Notes under the pieces: model-generated | What the model saw: the letters and a program-made list of their open reading frames with translations, nothing else | Told to the model about the DNA's origin: nothing | Databases searched by the model: none | Assembly (NCBI GenBank): GCA_033471095.1 | Contig: CP136752.1 | Span: 909,727 to 969,769 of the forward strand | Direction of reading: 5' to 3' | Length of the DNA: 60,043 nucleotides | Source: Nitrosopumilaceae archaeon AB1(1) | Lineage (GTDB): Archaea; Thermoproteota; Nitrososphaeria; Nitrososphaerales; Nitrosopumilaceae | Program-made: the position numbers and the translations under genes | In this document: positions 45,501 to 54,881 of the stretch, in pieces | Numbering within the stretch: the stretch's first letter is position 1 | Layout of the letters: each line of letters opens with the position of its first letter

Positions 45501-46024
45501 TTGAGAAGGAACGAAATACTATTGTTAAATTCATTGAAGATGTAGAGAGAGACAAGAGACAAACATTTCTTGATGCCTTTGATACAGTGGATAAAGAAAT
45601 ACGCACAATATTTACTAAAATGACAGGTGGAAATGCATGGTTAGAACTACAAGATGAGGATAATATATTCACCTCTGGTATTTCGTATATGATTCAATTC
45701 CCAGATAAATCTAAACGTGAATCTACATCTATTAGCGGTGGTGAAAAAACTCTTGCAGCTGTAGTATTTGTTTTAGCTTTACAAAAACTCAAACCCTCAC
45801 CATTTTATCTCTTTGATGAAATAGACGCACATCTTGATGCTCCAAACTCTGATCGACTTGCCAAGATATTAAAGGAGCGATCAGCACAGAGCCAATTCAT
45901 TATGGTCTCCTTGAAAGACACTGTAATTCAAATGGCGTCATTAATTTATGGTGTGTTTCCAAAAAATGGTGTATCTAATATTGTATCCTACAAAGATAAA
46001 CGCCTATCTTATTTGGACGCATAA
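42503..46024 (+). CDS. smc: chromosome segregation protein SMC
   Basis: A 1173-residue condensin-type ATPase. Walker A GPNGSGKS is at 33-40, a long coiled coil follows, then a hinge (about 510-660, starting GIEGLVYEVLRW), a returning coiled coil, the ABC signature SISGGEKTLAA and Walker B FYLFDEIDAHLD. It dimerises at the hinge and compacts or loops DNA. No ScpA or ScpB gene is next to it. The ParB-like gene 2.6 kb downstream may be a functional neighbour. Confidence 0.97.
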   Translation: MVHIKKVEIFGFKSFGFRNVDVHLRPGLVSISGPNGSGKSNILDAIIFALGENRPRQMRAGKLVDLIHDVEGRRRGTRMARASVHFDNTDRKIAVDSDTVEITREMDEKGDNLYYLNKKKTQRSRILNILDLANAGLNQLNVVQQGTITRISEFSPDEKRESIENLIGLAYFDEKKDEAMKQLSEADRRLEISFARMDEIKKRIDSLEEERNIKLRSDLLQKEIVRFEAMSATSRLKYVKNDIESKSFQLKDLKSEIVDITKQRDQLHTNSEGLRKKKNTFMDGVDKYNTSKSDIDTRLSRTLSEYEETKSQVGTTEREITQIQNQLPKIQSNIDISEKYISELSVDVKSQTKSSDKIEEQRTLIISKIQQIDLQINEILETQTNLFIQRREIDKRIRVFNTEINQIKLDLMQIEIQDDTITNKITSNTTKSSSNTTSLSKLVQIKTKLEVSLQKLNLSIDDLRSQLSILDTKHMRLEKETGSIAIILEKSLAALHQYGSKIKTIKKIMHEDYTISKLYSHSEKLGIEGLVYEVLRWNKKSERAVMAVCSDWLKAVIVKDMVTLLGISEVVHKQNLPRLKIIPLDTIQNLQFNVPNHPDVIGRLSDFVQCDTKFAPLKSFLFGSVLLVKSSKTASALSIRGFNTVTPRGEYFTANSKVMILDTNSKISNLTKTISMGTSVDGLTKAISLLKKMKDTKSEDLKKINYLKRNSATSLADFSIKLANSKLNLEIVLVKIKSITDVQSRIETRIHVLHDEKEKMSIQNNAFETKIKQLLDSTFSLQNEYSAIDPNKMKQNLPELNKIKSSLHDQQFQLDALYKELSVKIISTELTLQTEKSKLEMSRHQFKTQSVELARLQPRLKKYGSRYDILNKKMTDLRGKEQNLISTSGSSVEQIRDFDSVLNDMIHDESVHSRTINALEKQILSLERDVDDLKIDESGLQKRLDVIGIASDYVEFDVVPIQNQLQTELNRLTNINAKAPETYLEISVGYRSMSERKNSLEKERNTIVKFIEDVERDKRQTFLDAFDTVDKEIRTIFTKMTGGNAWLELQDEDNIFTSGISYMIQFPDKSKRESTSISGGEKTLAAVVFVLALQKLKPSPFYLFDEIDAHLDAPNSDRLAKILKERSAQSQFIMVSLKDTVIQMASLIYGVFPKNGVSNIVSYKDKRLSYLDA

Positions 46025-46027
46025 TAA

Positions 46028-46981
46028 TTATTTATAAAACACGTATACACTAGTGCTGCTTTTTGTTGGTTCTAATATTGATACCATTTTACATTTTTCT
46101 GTTGTAATTGGACATCTGGGTCTGAATTAACATCCTTTCCCTACTGTGTCGTGATACTCTGTTACAATATTTATCTCTCGATTTAGATTATCTGGATTCG
46201 GTTCTGAAATTACATCAATTAATGCTTGTGTATATGGGTGTCTTGGTCTTACTAGCACTTCAGAAATATTACCACTCTCCACAATTTTTCCTTTATACAT
46301 TATTGCGATTTTGTGTCCAAAATGTCGTGCTGTAGCAAGAACATGCGTAATGTATAAGAACGATATTCCATATTTGCGCCTCAAGTCATCCATTATCTTG
46401 AGAATCTCAGCGCGCATCGATACATCTAGCATGGATACTGGTTCATCTGCTATGATGATTTTAGGTCTAGGCGCCAAAGCTCGTGCAAGTACTACTCTCT
46501 GTCTTTGACCACCTGATAATGTACGTGGGTGTAATGATGTAAATTTCTCTGCAGGGGTTAGTCCCACTTCTTCTAAAACTTCTCTTATTCTTGTTTTTCT
46601 CTGTGCATGGTCTACATTATGAATATCAAGCGGCTCTGCTATTATATCTGATATTTTCATAGTAGGGTTGATCGAATCAAATGGATTTTGTTGAACTGTT
46701 TGACAAGCTAGTTGGATTTGTTTTAGATCAACTGAATTTTTCTTTCTTACCTGTTTGCCTTGAAATATCATTTCACCTGAATCTACTAAACTAACATCTA
46801 AAATTAGTTTTGCAATTGTGGATTTTCCAGACCCCGATTCACCTGCAAGAACAAATACTTGACCTTTTTCTATTTCAAAGGATACATTATCAACTGCTTT
46901 GATGATAGATTTTACAAATCCAAATATATTTTTCTTGGTATAATGTTTTACAAAATGTTTTATCTCCAAGATATTTTCCAT
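46028..46981 (-). CDS. OppF/DppF-type ABC transporter ATPase, cut short by an in-frame TAA
   Basis: A peptide/nickel importer ATPase. Walker A GESGSGKST, signature LSGGQRQRV and Walker B IIADEPVSMLD are complete. The frame stops at TAA 46127-46129, directly after KGC. The same frame then reads FRPRCPITTEKCK and stays open to 46028. Together KGC-x-FRPRCP-x5-C is the conserved C-terminal Cys motif of this family, so one base change turned a sense codon into TAA. The truncated 284-residue form keeps the whole ATPase core and may still work. It lies 29 bp after proS. No permease or second ATPase is nearby. Confidence 0.85.
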
Positions 46982-47010
46982 AATAAATATTTCTCACAGT
47001 ATTTAATATA

Positions 47011-48456
47011 TTAATAACCTTTTGCAAACAAGGTTTTCATTTTTGCGTCTTTTTTACAACATACACATTTTTCATTTATTGTATCATTTATTATTGCACG
47101 TATGTCTGCACCAGTATCTTTTTTTATTTTTTGTTCACACTCTTCTTTACCACACCAAAATGCTTCTATAAAACCACCCTCGTTCAATTCTGTCATCAAC
47201 TTGTCATAGTCTTGACCAATATTTTTTGTCTGTTGCTCTAAATTCATACGAGCTGTTTTTAACATATGTTTTTGTACATCATCTAAGATATCGGTGATAT
47301 TTTCTATTTTTTCAAAATCCATCTTGGACTTTGTTTGATCATGACGAATTACTATGACACATTTACCTTCACTGATGTCTTTTGGACCAATCTCTACTCT
47401 GATTGGTATTCCCTTCATCTCCCAGTCATTAAATTTGAATCCTGGTGTGAGTCCGTCTCTTTCATCCACATGTAGGCGTACCCCTGTCCTGCCTAGCGTC
47501 TCTTTAATCTCTTTTACCTTGAGCATAACTGCGTCTTGCTCATCTTTAGAATAGTAGATTGGAATTATTACAACTTGTATTGGTGCCACACGAGGTGGGA
47601 GAACCATACCTTTGTCATCCCCATGAATCATAATCATAGCTCCGATTAATCTCCATGACACACCCCATGATGTCTGCCATACAAAATTTTCAATGTTTTT
47701 TTCGTTAGAAAATTTTATTTCAAATGGCTTTGAAAAATTTTGGCCCAACATATGTGATGTACCCATTTGTAATGCTTTACCATCTGGCATAATTGATTCC
47801 ATTGTAATTGTATAATTTGCACCAACAAATTTCTCACTTTCACTTTTTTTCCCAATAACTACTGGAATAGATAATTCCATCTCTGCTAATTCTTTATATA
47901 TTTCCATAATTTTTTTTACCTCCTCCTCTGCTTCTTCTTTTGTTGCATGAGCCGTGTGTCCTTCTTGCCATAAAAATTCTGAAGTTCTCAAAAAAGGTTT
48001 TGTTGCTTTTATTTCTGCACGTAGTGCTGTATTCCAAAAATTAATTTTTAGTGGCAAGTCTCTCCAACTTTTTATCCATTTGGAGTATAACGAGTATGCC
48101 AACGTCTCTGATGTGGGTCGTAGTGCGAGTCTATCCCCAATTTCATTATTGCCCGAATGTGTGACCCAATATACTTCAGGATTAAACCCCGCAAAATGTT
48201 TTTTCTCTTTACTTAGTAGTGTCTCTGGAATCAAAATTGGTAAAAACCCATTGCGAATTCCCCGTTTGGATAGTTTTTTATCTAGAGAATCTCTAATTGC
48301 CTCCCACATAGAGTACCCATCTGGTCTTAATACGATTAAACCCTTGACAGGCGCATAATCTGCCAACTCTGCTTTTATTACTACTTGTGTATACCACTCA
48401 CTAAACTCTGTTTTTTTTGATACTGTTATACCGATTTCTTTTTTTGAAGATCCCAT
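47011..48456 (-). CDS. proS: prolyl-tRNA synthetase (archaeal/eukaryotic type)
   Basis: A 481-residue class II synthetase. Motif 2 and the RPTSETLAYS proline-site loop are clear, with HTAHATKEEAEEE, a GDDKGMVLPPRVAP motif 3 region, and an anticodon-binding domain. The C-terminal zinc-type domain has Cys in WCGKEEC and CVCCKK and ends in the conserved Tyr (KGY). The length is typical of the short archaeal form. Confidence 0.96.
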   Translation of the reverse strand: MGSSKKEIGITVSKKTEFSEWYTQVVIKAELADYAPVKGLIVLRPDGYSMWEAIRDSLDKKLSKRGIRNGFLPILIPETLLSKEKKHFAGFNPEVYWVTHSGNNEIGDRLALRPTSETLAYSLYSKWIKSWRDLPLKINFWNTALRAEIKATKPFLRTSEFLWQEGHTAHATKEEAEEEVKKIMEIYKELAEMELSIPVVIGKKSESEKFVGANYTITMESIMPDGKALQMGTSHMLGQNFSKPFEIKFSNEKNIENFVWQTSWGVSWRLIGAMIMIHGDDKGMVLPPRVAPIQVVIIPIYYSKDEQDAVMLKVKEIKETLGRTGVRLHVDERDGLTPGFKFNDWEMKGIPIRVEIGPKDISEGKCVIVIRHDQTKSKMDFEKIENITDILDDVQKHMLKTARMNLEQQTKNIGQDYDKLMTELNEGGFIEAFWCGKEECEQKIKKDTGADIRAIINDTINEKCVCCKKDAKMKTLFAKGY

Positions 48457-48606
48457 TTAATCTCGTGGTGTCACGTTCATTAATTAGCTTTACTTGATTT
48501 GCTAAAAACGATTTTACTTGTTTACAATTGACTTTCTTTAATTTAACATAATTAGTATTTCTAATACATAGATATGCTTAACAATGAGTAAATTTCACGA
48601 TTAAAT

Positions 48607-49419
48607 ATGGCACGAAAACGATATAAACCAATTATTACTTATCGCTTACGCGAAATACCTATAAAAAAGATTAAAATTTGGAAAACTGCACAAGCTAGAA
48701 CATTAAATCGTGATGGTATATCTGAGCTTGCTAAATCAATTAAAAATGATGGATTGCAAAATCCCCCCATGGTGCAAAAAGAAGGTGATACATATCTCTT
48801 GATGTCTGGACAGCGACGTCTTAGTGCCATGAAGCGTCTAGGAGTGAAAGTAACACCAGCTCTTGTATTGACTAAAAAAACCGCTTATGATTTAGATACT
48901 GCAAAAGCTGCCTCTGTTGTAGAAAATATACACAGGGCTGATATGGATGCAAAAGAGACTGCTGCAGCATGTGTATTCCTTGCTGAACAAATGGGCAAAA
49001 GCAAGGCAGCTAAAATGCTAGGCATGTCTACTAGCACATTTAGAAAATACCATGGATTTGCAGGTGTACCAGATGCAATAAAGGCACTAGTTCCACGTGA
49101 ACTCTCTAGAGATGAAGCTGTGACATTGTTTAAGATTTATCCTAGTACCACAAAGGCATTAAAAATATTTAATCGAATGAAAAAAATTGATCGTCCTACA
49201 AGAAAAGCATATCTTAAAGTTTTAGCTCATCGTCCTAAATCTTCACACAAGAAAGCATTGAAAGAAGCTAAAGAATCCATGATACGTAAAAAATTCTCTA
49301 TTGTATTTGCAACACGTAACGCAAAATCTTTAAAACGTAAATGTGAACAACATAGAATTACTCCTGAAAAACTAGTATCTAAAATTGTTTCACAATGGTT
49401 ACGTGAACATCACAAGTAA
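48607..49419 (+). CDS. ParB/Spo0J-like DNA-binding protein
   Basis: A 270-residue protein. The ParB N-terminal domain shows the LMSGQRRLSAMKRLG motif (GxRR, about 67-75), where bacterial ParB binds CTP. The ENIHRADMDAKETAA stretch and a helix-turn-helix (KSKAAKMLGMSTSTFRKY) follow. The C-terminal part is very basic. No ParA is adjacent. A role in chromosome organisation with SMC is inferred; a transcription-factor role is also possible. Confidence 0.8.
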   Translation: MARKRYKPIITYRLREIPIKKIKIWKTAQARTLNRDGISELAKSIKNDGLQNPPMVQKEGDTYLLMSGQRRLSAMKRLGVKVTPALVLTKKTAYDLDTAKAASVVENIHRADMDAKETAAACVFLAEQMGKSKAAKMLGMSTSTFRKYHGFAGVPDAIKALVPRELSRDEAVTLFKIYPSTTKALKIFNRMKKIDRPTRKAYLKVLAHRPKSSHKKALKEAKESMIRKKFSIVFATRNAKSLKRKCEQHRITPEKLVSKIVSQWLREHHK

Positions 49420-49430
49420 TTTTAGAAAAA

Positions 49431-49880
49431 CTATTTTACAATAAACTTTTGTGTAATGAAATCTGAATTTTTCTGTTCGCTATCATACATTAAAATTTTA
49501 ATCTTATATGCTCCTGGATTATTTATTCTCTCTATTAATTTTCTATCTATCGGTAAGATTTTATCTTCTGTGAGACATTGGTTAAAGAATCCATTTTCTG
49601 ATATGATTTTTCTAGTATTGCTGTCATAAATTGTGACGTATAAATCACCACAATTGAATTTTTCTACCACTTTTATTTTAATCTCTATGGGGGCATTTGT
49701 TTTATGAGTATACTCAAAGTCAACTAATTTGATATCTGCACTATTTGCAAATCTGAATTTTGTAATGTCTGAATCCATACTATCTAGATTCTGCATTGCT
49801 CCATCAATCACTATAAATGCAAATATTGTCGATAAAATCACTGGAAGGATATATACTATGATTAAAGCTCTTCTAACCAA
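49431..49880 (-). CDS. hypothetical membrane-anchored protein
   Basis: A 149-residue protein with an N-terminal hydrophobic anchor (about 7-27) and an extracytoplasmic part of beta character, including EIKIKVVEKFNCGDLYVTIYD. It may form a small Ig-like sandwich. Start ATG 49880. No family recognised. Confidence 0.5.
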   Translation of the reverse strand: MVRRALIIVYILPVILSTIFAFIVIDGAMQNLDSMDSDITKFRFANSADIKLVDFEYTHKTNAPIEIKIKVVEKFNCGDLYVTIYDSNTRKIISENGFFNQCLTEDKILPIDRKLIERINNPGAYKIKILMYDSEQKNSDFITQKFIVK

Positions 49881-50022
49881 TTATACATGTTTTCTGTTTT
49901 CCCAATATATCAGTATTTCATGTCAATCACGAACCATTATGCTGATTAATACTGCGATAATCTAATGTATTTCTAATTATTTATAGAATAAGTTAAATCA
50001 TGAATAAGTTTACAATATTTAA

Positions 50023-52119
50023 ATGAGATTAAGAAAATTTCGAGTTAAAGCATATAGGTGTATTCATGATTCTGGTGAAATCAATGTCGGAGATCTTGCA
50101 GCATTTGTTGGCAGAAATGAGAGTGGCAAGACTACAATACTTCAAGCTCTAACATTACTTAATAGGGAAACAATTGTATCCGATCTTGATTTATGTGATG
50201 AATTGTCCGAGTCTTTAAAATCTACAGTAGAGTTGGCATCTGGTACATTTGAATTAAATCCTAATGAAATTAGATTAATCAAAGAAAGCTTTCCCCAATT
50301 AGATGAGATTAAACAAATTCGTATAATACGTACAAATAAAGATCCTAAACCTTTGTATGATTTTGGGGATGTTAAGGTTAGTGATGATGAAAATGATCAA
50401 TTAAACTCTTGGGAAAACTTTATGCAAAAAATACAAAATTTTATTGATATAACTCCAAATCACATTAGTGTTTCGTTAGATTGTGATTTTTTTAAATTTC
50501 CAAAAAGTGAACAAGAATTTATGAATCTTATGACTGAATTCAATAATACAATACAGCGTCTAGCTGTTGATGAACCTATTGTTATACGTGAATGGGATAC
50601 TGTATACAAAGATACAGAAAATTCCTTTTCTAACTTACTTAGAGGGAAAACTGAGCGTGACGTTTTGGAAAATTTCGTCGAAACTATGATTCACCCTAGA
50701 TTTGTTTATTTTTCAGATTATAAAAAAATTTATGGTAATGTAAATCTAAATGAATATTCTAGAACTGCTAATAACTCGAAAAAAAACAACGTAGATTTTT
50801 CTGAGGAATTTGATAAAGCTGAAACAGTACGAAATTTATTTTATCTTGCTGAATTGGATATTGATAAAATGAATGAGTATCGTGATAGTCCATCTAAAAT
50901 TATAAAATTTTTCAATATTGCAAGTAAGAAACTTACTGCAAAACTAAACCCTGCTTGGAAAGGCGATCCTCTTTTAGTTGAACTTCGATATAACCCTGGT
51001 AATATAATTAGTCTAGTAATATCTGATGTTCACAAAGATGGTTCAGTGACTAATACGGGTCTTTTGAATCGACGTGCTGAGGGCTTTAAATGGACATTTT
51101 CGTTTATTGTGAATTTTGCAGCTGAGACTCAACGAGCAGAATTAAAAGAAGCTATTCTTTTACTTGATGAACCTGCAAGAAATCTTCATCCTATACAACA
51201 ACGAGGTATCTCTGATTTACTGAAAAACCTAGCCGGTTCTAATCAAGTGTTATACGCAACACATTCACCATTTATGATATTCGATTATACTCCTGGTAAT
51301 CTACTGGTCGTAGAACTTGATAAGCGAAAGCATCTCAGTAAAATCTTTTATGATTATTGGAATGCTGAACCCTTTACGCTAATTCCAATACTGTATGGTC
51401 TATCTCGTGGTCAAGTAGAAACCATCATGGATCGTGAAATTGGAACTAACTCTAGACCAGTATTGATTGTAGAGACAATTTCTGATTATATGTATCTCAA
51501 CGCATTTGACAAGTTTCTTGAAGATCCAAATATTTCTGTAAACCCACTTAATATTATAGCTGCTCATACTAAAGATTCTGTTTTACCACTTGCAATATTT
51601 TATGCTAAGAATGGATATAATACATTTGTAATGTTGGATAATACTGCTGAATCTAAACATATCGCTTCTCATCTTTTGGCAAATAATTTTACACAGCCAC
51701 AAATAATCTTTTTTGAAAAAAATGGTAAACCTGTTGAATCTTTAGAAGATTATATAGAAACTGATGATTACTTGTATGCTGTTAATCAAACATATGAAAT
51801 TAAATTACGTAAAGAAGGATATCGCTATCTTGCTGTTGATGATATTCTCAAACACCCCGGTTCTAGTATTATTTCCAAACTAGATCATGTTTGGAACACA
51901 CATGATTCAGATGGTTGGGAAAAATTTAACAAGGAAGAAATTACTAGATATATTTGTGAAAAAATTGCTCTCAATGATGCAATCTTTATCACTGATAAAA
52001 CAAAAGATGCTATTCGTACTTTATATCGTCTTATCACAGAACGTATTATACAGTATAAAAATATGACTTCTCAATCTACGCAAAAATCTTTTATATCAAC
52101 TTCAGGAATACCTAAATAA
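50023..52119 (+). CDS. RecF/OLD-like AAA ATPase with degenerate Toprim-like C-terminal domain
   Basis: A 698-residue ABC-type ATPase. Walker A GRNESGKT is at 30-37 and Walker B is LLLDEPARNLHP, followed by the YATHSPFMI switch. The C-terminal third looks like the Toprim domain of OLD-family nucleases, beginning at LIVETISDYMYLNAF with one Glu. Where active Toprims have a D-x-D, it reads LDNTAE, so nuclease activity is doubtful. OLD-family proteins include phage-defence nucleases. No obvious defence partner is adjacent; the exported protein gene follows after 22 bp. Confidence 0.75.
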   Translation: MRLRKFRVKAYRCIHDSGEINVGDLAAFVGRNESGKTTILQALTLLNRETIVSDLDLCDELSESLKSTVELASGTFELNPNEIRLIKESFPQLDEIKQIRIIRTNKDPKPLYDFGDVKVSDDENDQLNSWENFMQKIQNFIDITPNHISVSLDCDFFKFPKSEQEFMNLMTEFNNTIQRLAVDEPIVIREWDTVYKDTENSFSNLLRGKTERDVLENFVETMIHPRFVYFSDYKKIYGNVNLNEYSRTANNSKKNNVDFSEEFDKAETVRNLFYLAELDIDKMNEYRDSPSKIIKFFNIASKKLTAKLNPAWKGDPLLVELRYNPGNIISLVISDVHKDGSVTNTGLLNRRAEGFKWTFSFIVNFAAETQRAELKEAILLLDEPARNLHPIQQRGISDLLKNLAGSNQVLYATHSPFMIFDYTPGNLLVVELDKRKHLSKIFYDYWNAEPFTLIPILYGLSRGQVETIMDREIGTNSRPVLIVETISDYMYLNAFDKFLEDPNISVNPLNIIAAHTKDSVLPLAIFYAKNGYNTFVMLDNTAESKHIASHLLANNFTQPQIIFFEKNGKPVESLEDYIETDDYLYAVNQTYEIKLRKEGYRYLAVDDILKHPGSSIISKLDHVWNTHDSDGWEKFNKEEITRYICEKIALNDAIFITDKTKDAIRTLYRLITERIIQYKNMTSQSTQKSFISTSGIPK

Positions 52120-52141
52120 TCAAGTTTGGTATTTAAGCAAG

Positions 52142-54322
52142 ATGTATGGTAATCAATATATGTACACGCATGTACACTTTGCAATTTTTTCTTTAGTAAT
52201 ATTTTCAATTTTTGTTATATCTGCTGGCGAGTCCTTTGGACAAACACCTGTAACTGTTGATTATCATACATTTGAAAATACCATACTATTAACATTTCAG
52301 AATAATATTGATACTAAGATATCAACTATTCACGTTTGGCTTGATGATACATCTAGTTTCAAATCCATAAAAACTGAACAAGGATGGAGTGGCAGGAAAA
52401 ACTCTGATGGAATAATTTCATTTACCTCACAAAATGATGGTCTAGACATGAATCGTCATGTAAAATTTGGATTAATTACCAACACTTCAAATAATGCGCT
52501 CAATTGGAGATTTGTTGCCTCGAATGATGATGTTATTGCTTCTGGTAATATTGATTTATCTGGGAAACCTATCGCATCTAATATTTCTACATCTGATCCT
52601 ATTATACAAACACCAACTAATACTACTATTCCCTCTATAATCACAACTGGTATTTCTGATAATTCTGAATTTCGTCTAGTTCCTACTAGTATTCGTCCGG
52701 GCTCGAATGTAAGAATAATTGGAACACAATTTACACCCAATCAGAATTTAGGTTTTTATCTTGATGATGTATCTATGGGCAATGTGGTGTCTGATAACGC
52801 CGGAAATTTTGTGGGTACTATGCAATTATCTTCTGAGCAAGAGGTTAAGCGTGTTGATATCATAATCCGTGATGATTTTGGCAATAGTAAAGATATGAGT
52901 ATTCGTGTGTCTGAATTAAATACTGTTGATGAACCTGTTGAATTACCATTTGAAATAACTACGTATCCTGAATTTCTACATGTTAATGATAAATTCACAA
53001 TTACTGGTACAGGATCACATGGTGATACTACTTCTATCTCTTTCATGGATCCTAATGGGACATTGCTAGGGACGACATTTGTAACCATCAATCAAGAGGG
53101 ATTTTGGGAGTTTAGTTCAACTGTAAAATCTGATGCGGTATTGGGTACGTATACTATTGATGCTACTTTGGGCTCCGAAATCAAATCTGCCACCATTGAA
53201 CTTACAAGATTTCCTGGAATAGATATTCATCCTGTACAATTACAGTATGAACATGGTGAAACTTTAGAATTTACTGGTTTTGCGCCACCAAATAGTCTAT
53301 TGGATGTATCTTTGGTTTACAAAAACACAGAATTATTCTATACTGAATTACCCATAGGCAGTGATGGAGTGATAAATTTGAAAATTCCTGTACTACCTCA
53401 TTACAAAAAGGATACATACGTACTTCATGCGTCTCTTGAAGATTTTGAAACTATCGTATCGGTTGGCATTGGTGTTAAACCAAATCAATTAATTTTTATA
53501 TCATTGGATGAATTGCACTACTCTTCTATAGAAGATGCTGAAATTACCATTACTGGTCCTCCATCGGCCAATGTAAATCTATTGATCTTAAATCCTTCTG
53601 ATAATAAAAAAGAATCTAAAAAAATTATTCTAGATAGTACTGGTATTTTTACATATGTTGTAGATTTATCTACTTATTCTCCAAATGTCTATACTGTACT
53701 TGTAGATCGTGGTAATGTTGAATTTACCACTTTCTTTACAGTAGATTTTACAACATTTGGTGAAATAACTTCTATACATACACCTTCTATTATTTCTCCA
53801 GGACAGCTCATTAATCTAATAGGAACAGCTACAAAGAATACTTTGATTGATTTGGAACTTTATGGTCCTGAGTCTAAATCTGTAGATGACACTTTGACCT
53901 ATTCCAATAAGGATGGACAGATATCTAACAGAGATTTTAGATTACCTCGATCTGCTAACATTAGTGATGACTGGTATGTGATCGCTTCTGTAGGTGCTAA
54001 TTTTATCAAAACGCCTATTAAAATTACAGATATATCATCTAATCAAATAATTATTACGGCAACACACGATCTCTCTATGGGTCCTCCCATAATACAGATT
54101 ACTGGTTCTGGTGCTAGTGACGGTAAATCTCGTGTACCTGTACCAATTGTTATTTATGATAGTACAGGTAAAGAAATTGAATCGATAACTGGAATAAGAT
54201 CTTTAAGTGATGGTACCTTTAGTAGTGTTTGGGAAATTCCTAGCGAACTCCTTGCAGGTAAATATGTAATAACTACTAATATTGGTGATAGAACTGCATC
54301 TACTACTTTTACTGTAAATTAA
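52142..54322 (+). CDS. large exported protein with repeated Ig-like domains
   Basis: A 726-residue protein. A signal peptide (hydrophobic about 15-30, ending near ESFGQ) is followed by successive beta-sandwich-like repeats of about 90 residues, each with a loop such as P-x-S-I-x-P-G and an ending strand (for example IRPGSNVRIIGTQFTPNQNL and FLHVNDKFTITGTGSHGD). No C-terminal membrane anchor or sorting signal is seen. It is probably a surface or adhesin-like protein of the envelope. The function is unknown. Confidence 0.65.
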   Translation: MYGNQYMYTHVHFAIFSLVIFSIFVISAGESFGQTPVTVDYHTFENTILLTFQNNIDTKISTIHVWLDDTSSFKSIKTEQGWSGRKNSDGIISFTSQNDGLDMNRHVKFGLITNTSNNALNWRFVASNDDVIASGNIDLSGKPIASNISTSDPIIQTPTNTTIPSIITTGISDNSEFRLVPTSIRPGSNVRIIGTQFTPNQNLGFYLDDVSMGNVVSDNAGNFVGTMQLSSEQEVKRVDIIIRDDFGNSKDMSIRVSELNTVDEPVELPFEITTYPEFLHVNDKFTITGTGSHGDTTSISFMDPNGTLLGTTFVTINQEGFWEFSSTVKSDAVLGTYTIDATLGSEIKSATIELTRFPGIDIHPVQLQYEHGETLEFTGFAPPNSLLDVSLVYKNTELFYTELPIGSDGVINLKIPVLPHYKKDTYVLHASLEDFETIVSVGIGVKPNQLIFISLDELHYSSIEDAEITITGPPSANVNLLILNPSDNKKESKKIILDSTGIFTYVVDLSTYSPNVYTVLVDRGNVEFTTFFTVDFTTFGEITSIHTPSIISPGQLINLIGTATKNTLIDLELYGPESKSVDDTLTYSNKDGQISNRDFRLPRSANISDDWYVIASVGANFIKTPIKITDISSNQIIITATHDLSMGPPIIQITGSGASDGKSRVPVPIVIYDSTGKEIESITGIRSLSDGTFSSVWEIPSELLAGKYVITTNIGDRTASTTFTVN

Positions 54323-54362
54323 TATTTTAAACCTATTAAACTATTTATAACATTATTCGTGC

Positions 54363-54881
54363 ATGATTTTTATGAACCTAAAAGAGAAAATTGCTGATTA
54401 CCCTGATTTCCCTAAAAAAGGAATAATATTTAGAGACATTAATCCACTACTTGCAAATCCTCAATCTTTATCAAATATTGCAGATGAGATATCTAAGTTA
54501 TTTAGTAAAGATAGTTTTGATTTACTAGCAGGGATAGAGTCTAGAGGATTTATTATTGCATCATTGTTATCTGCAAAGTATGGTAAGGGTATGATTATGA
54601 TTCGAAAACCAGGGAAATTACCTGGTGATAAATCTAGTATCTCATATACTACTGAATATAGTACTGACACTTTGGAGATACAAAATTCTATCGTTTCAGG
54701 TAAACGTATTTTGCTCTGTGATGATTTGTTAGCAACTGGTGGAACTGCAAAGGCTGCATGTCAATTAATTGAAAAAGTAAATGGTATTGTGGCCGGTATT
54801 GTATTTGTAGTTGAATTAGAAGGGCTAAAAGGTTCTGAATTACTAAATAATTATAAAATGGAATCATTGGTGAAATATTGA
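54363..54881 (+). CDS. apt: adenine phosphoribosyltransferase
   Basis: A 172-residue enzyme making AMP from adenine and PRPP. The N-terminal DYPDFPKKGIIFRDI segment recognises adenine, and the PRPP loop is LLCDDLLATGGTA. ATG 54363 or 54372 are both possible starts. It overlaps mtnP by 4 nt. MtnP releases adenine, which this enzyme recycles, so the pair forms a salvage unit. Confidence 0.94.
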   Translation: MIFMNLKEKIADYPDFPKKGIIFRDINPLLANPQSLSNIADEISKLFSKDSFDLLAGIESRGFIIASLLSAKYGKGMIMIRKPGKLPGDKSSISYTTEYSTDTLEIQNSIVSGKRILLCDDLLATGGTAKAACQLIEKVNGIVAGIVFVVELEGLKGSELLNNYKMESLVKY

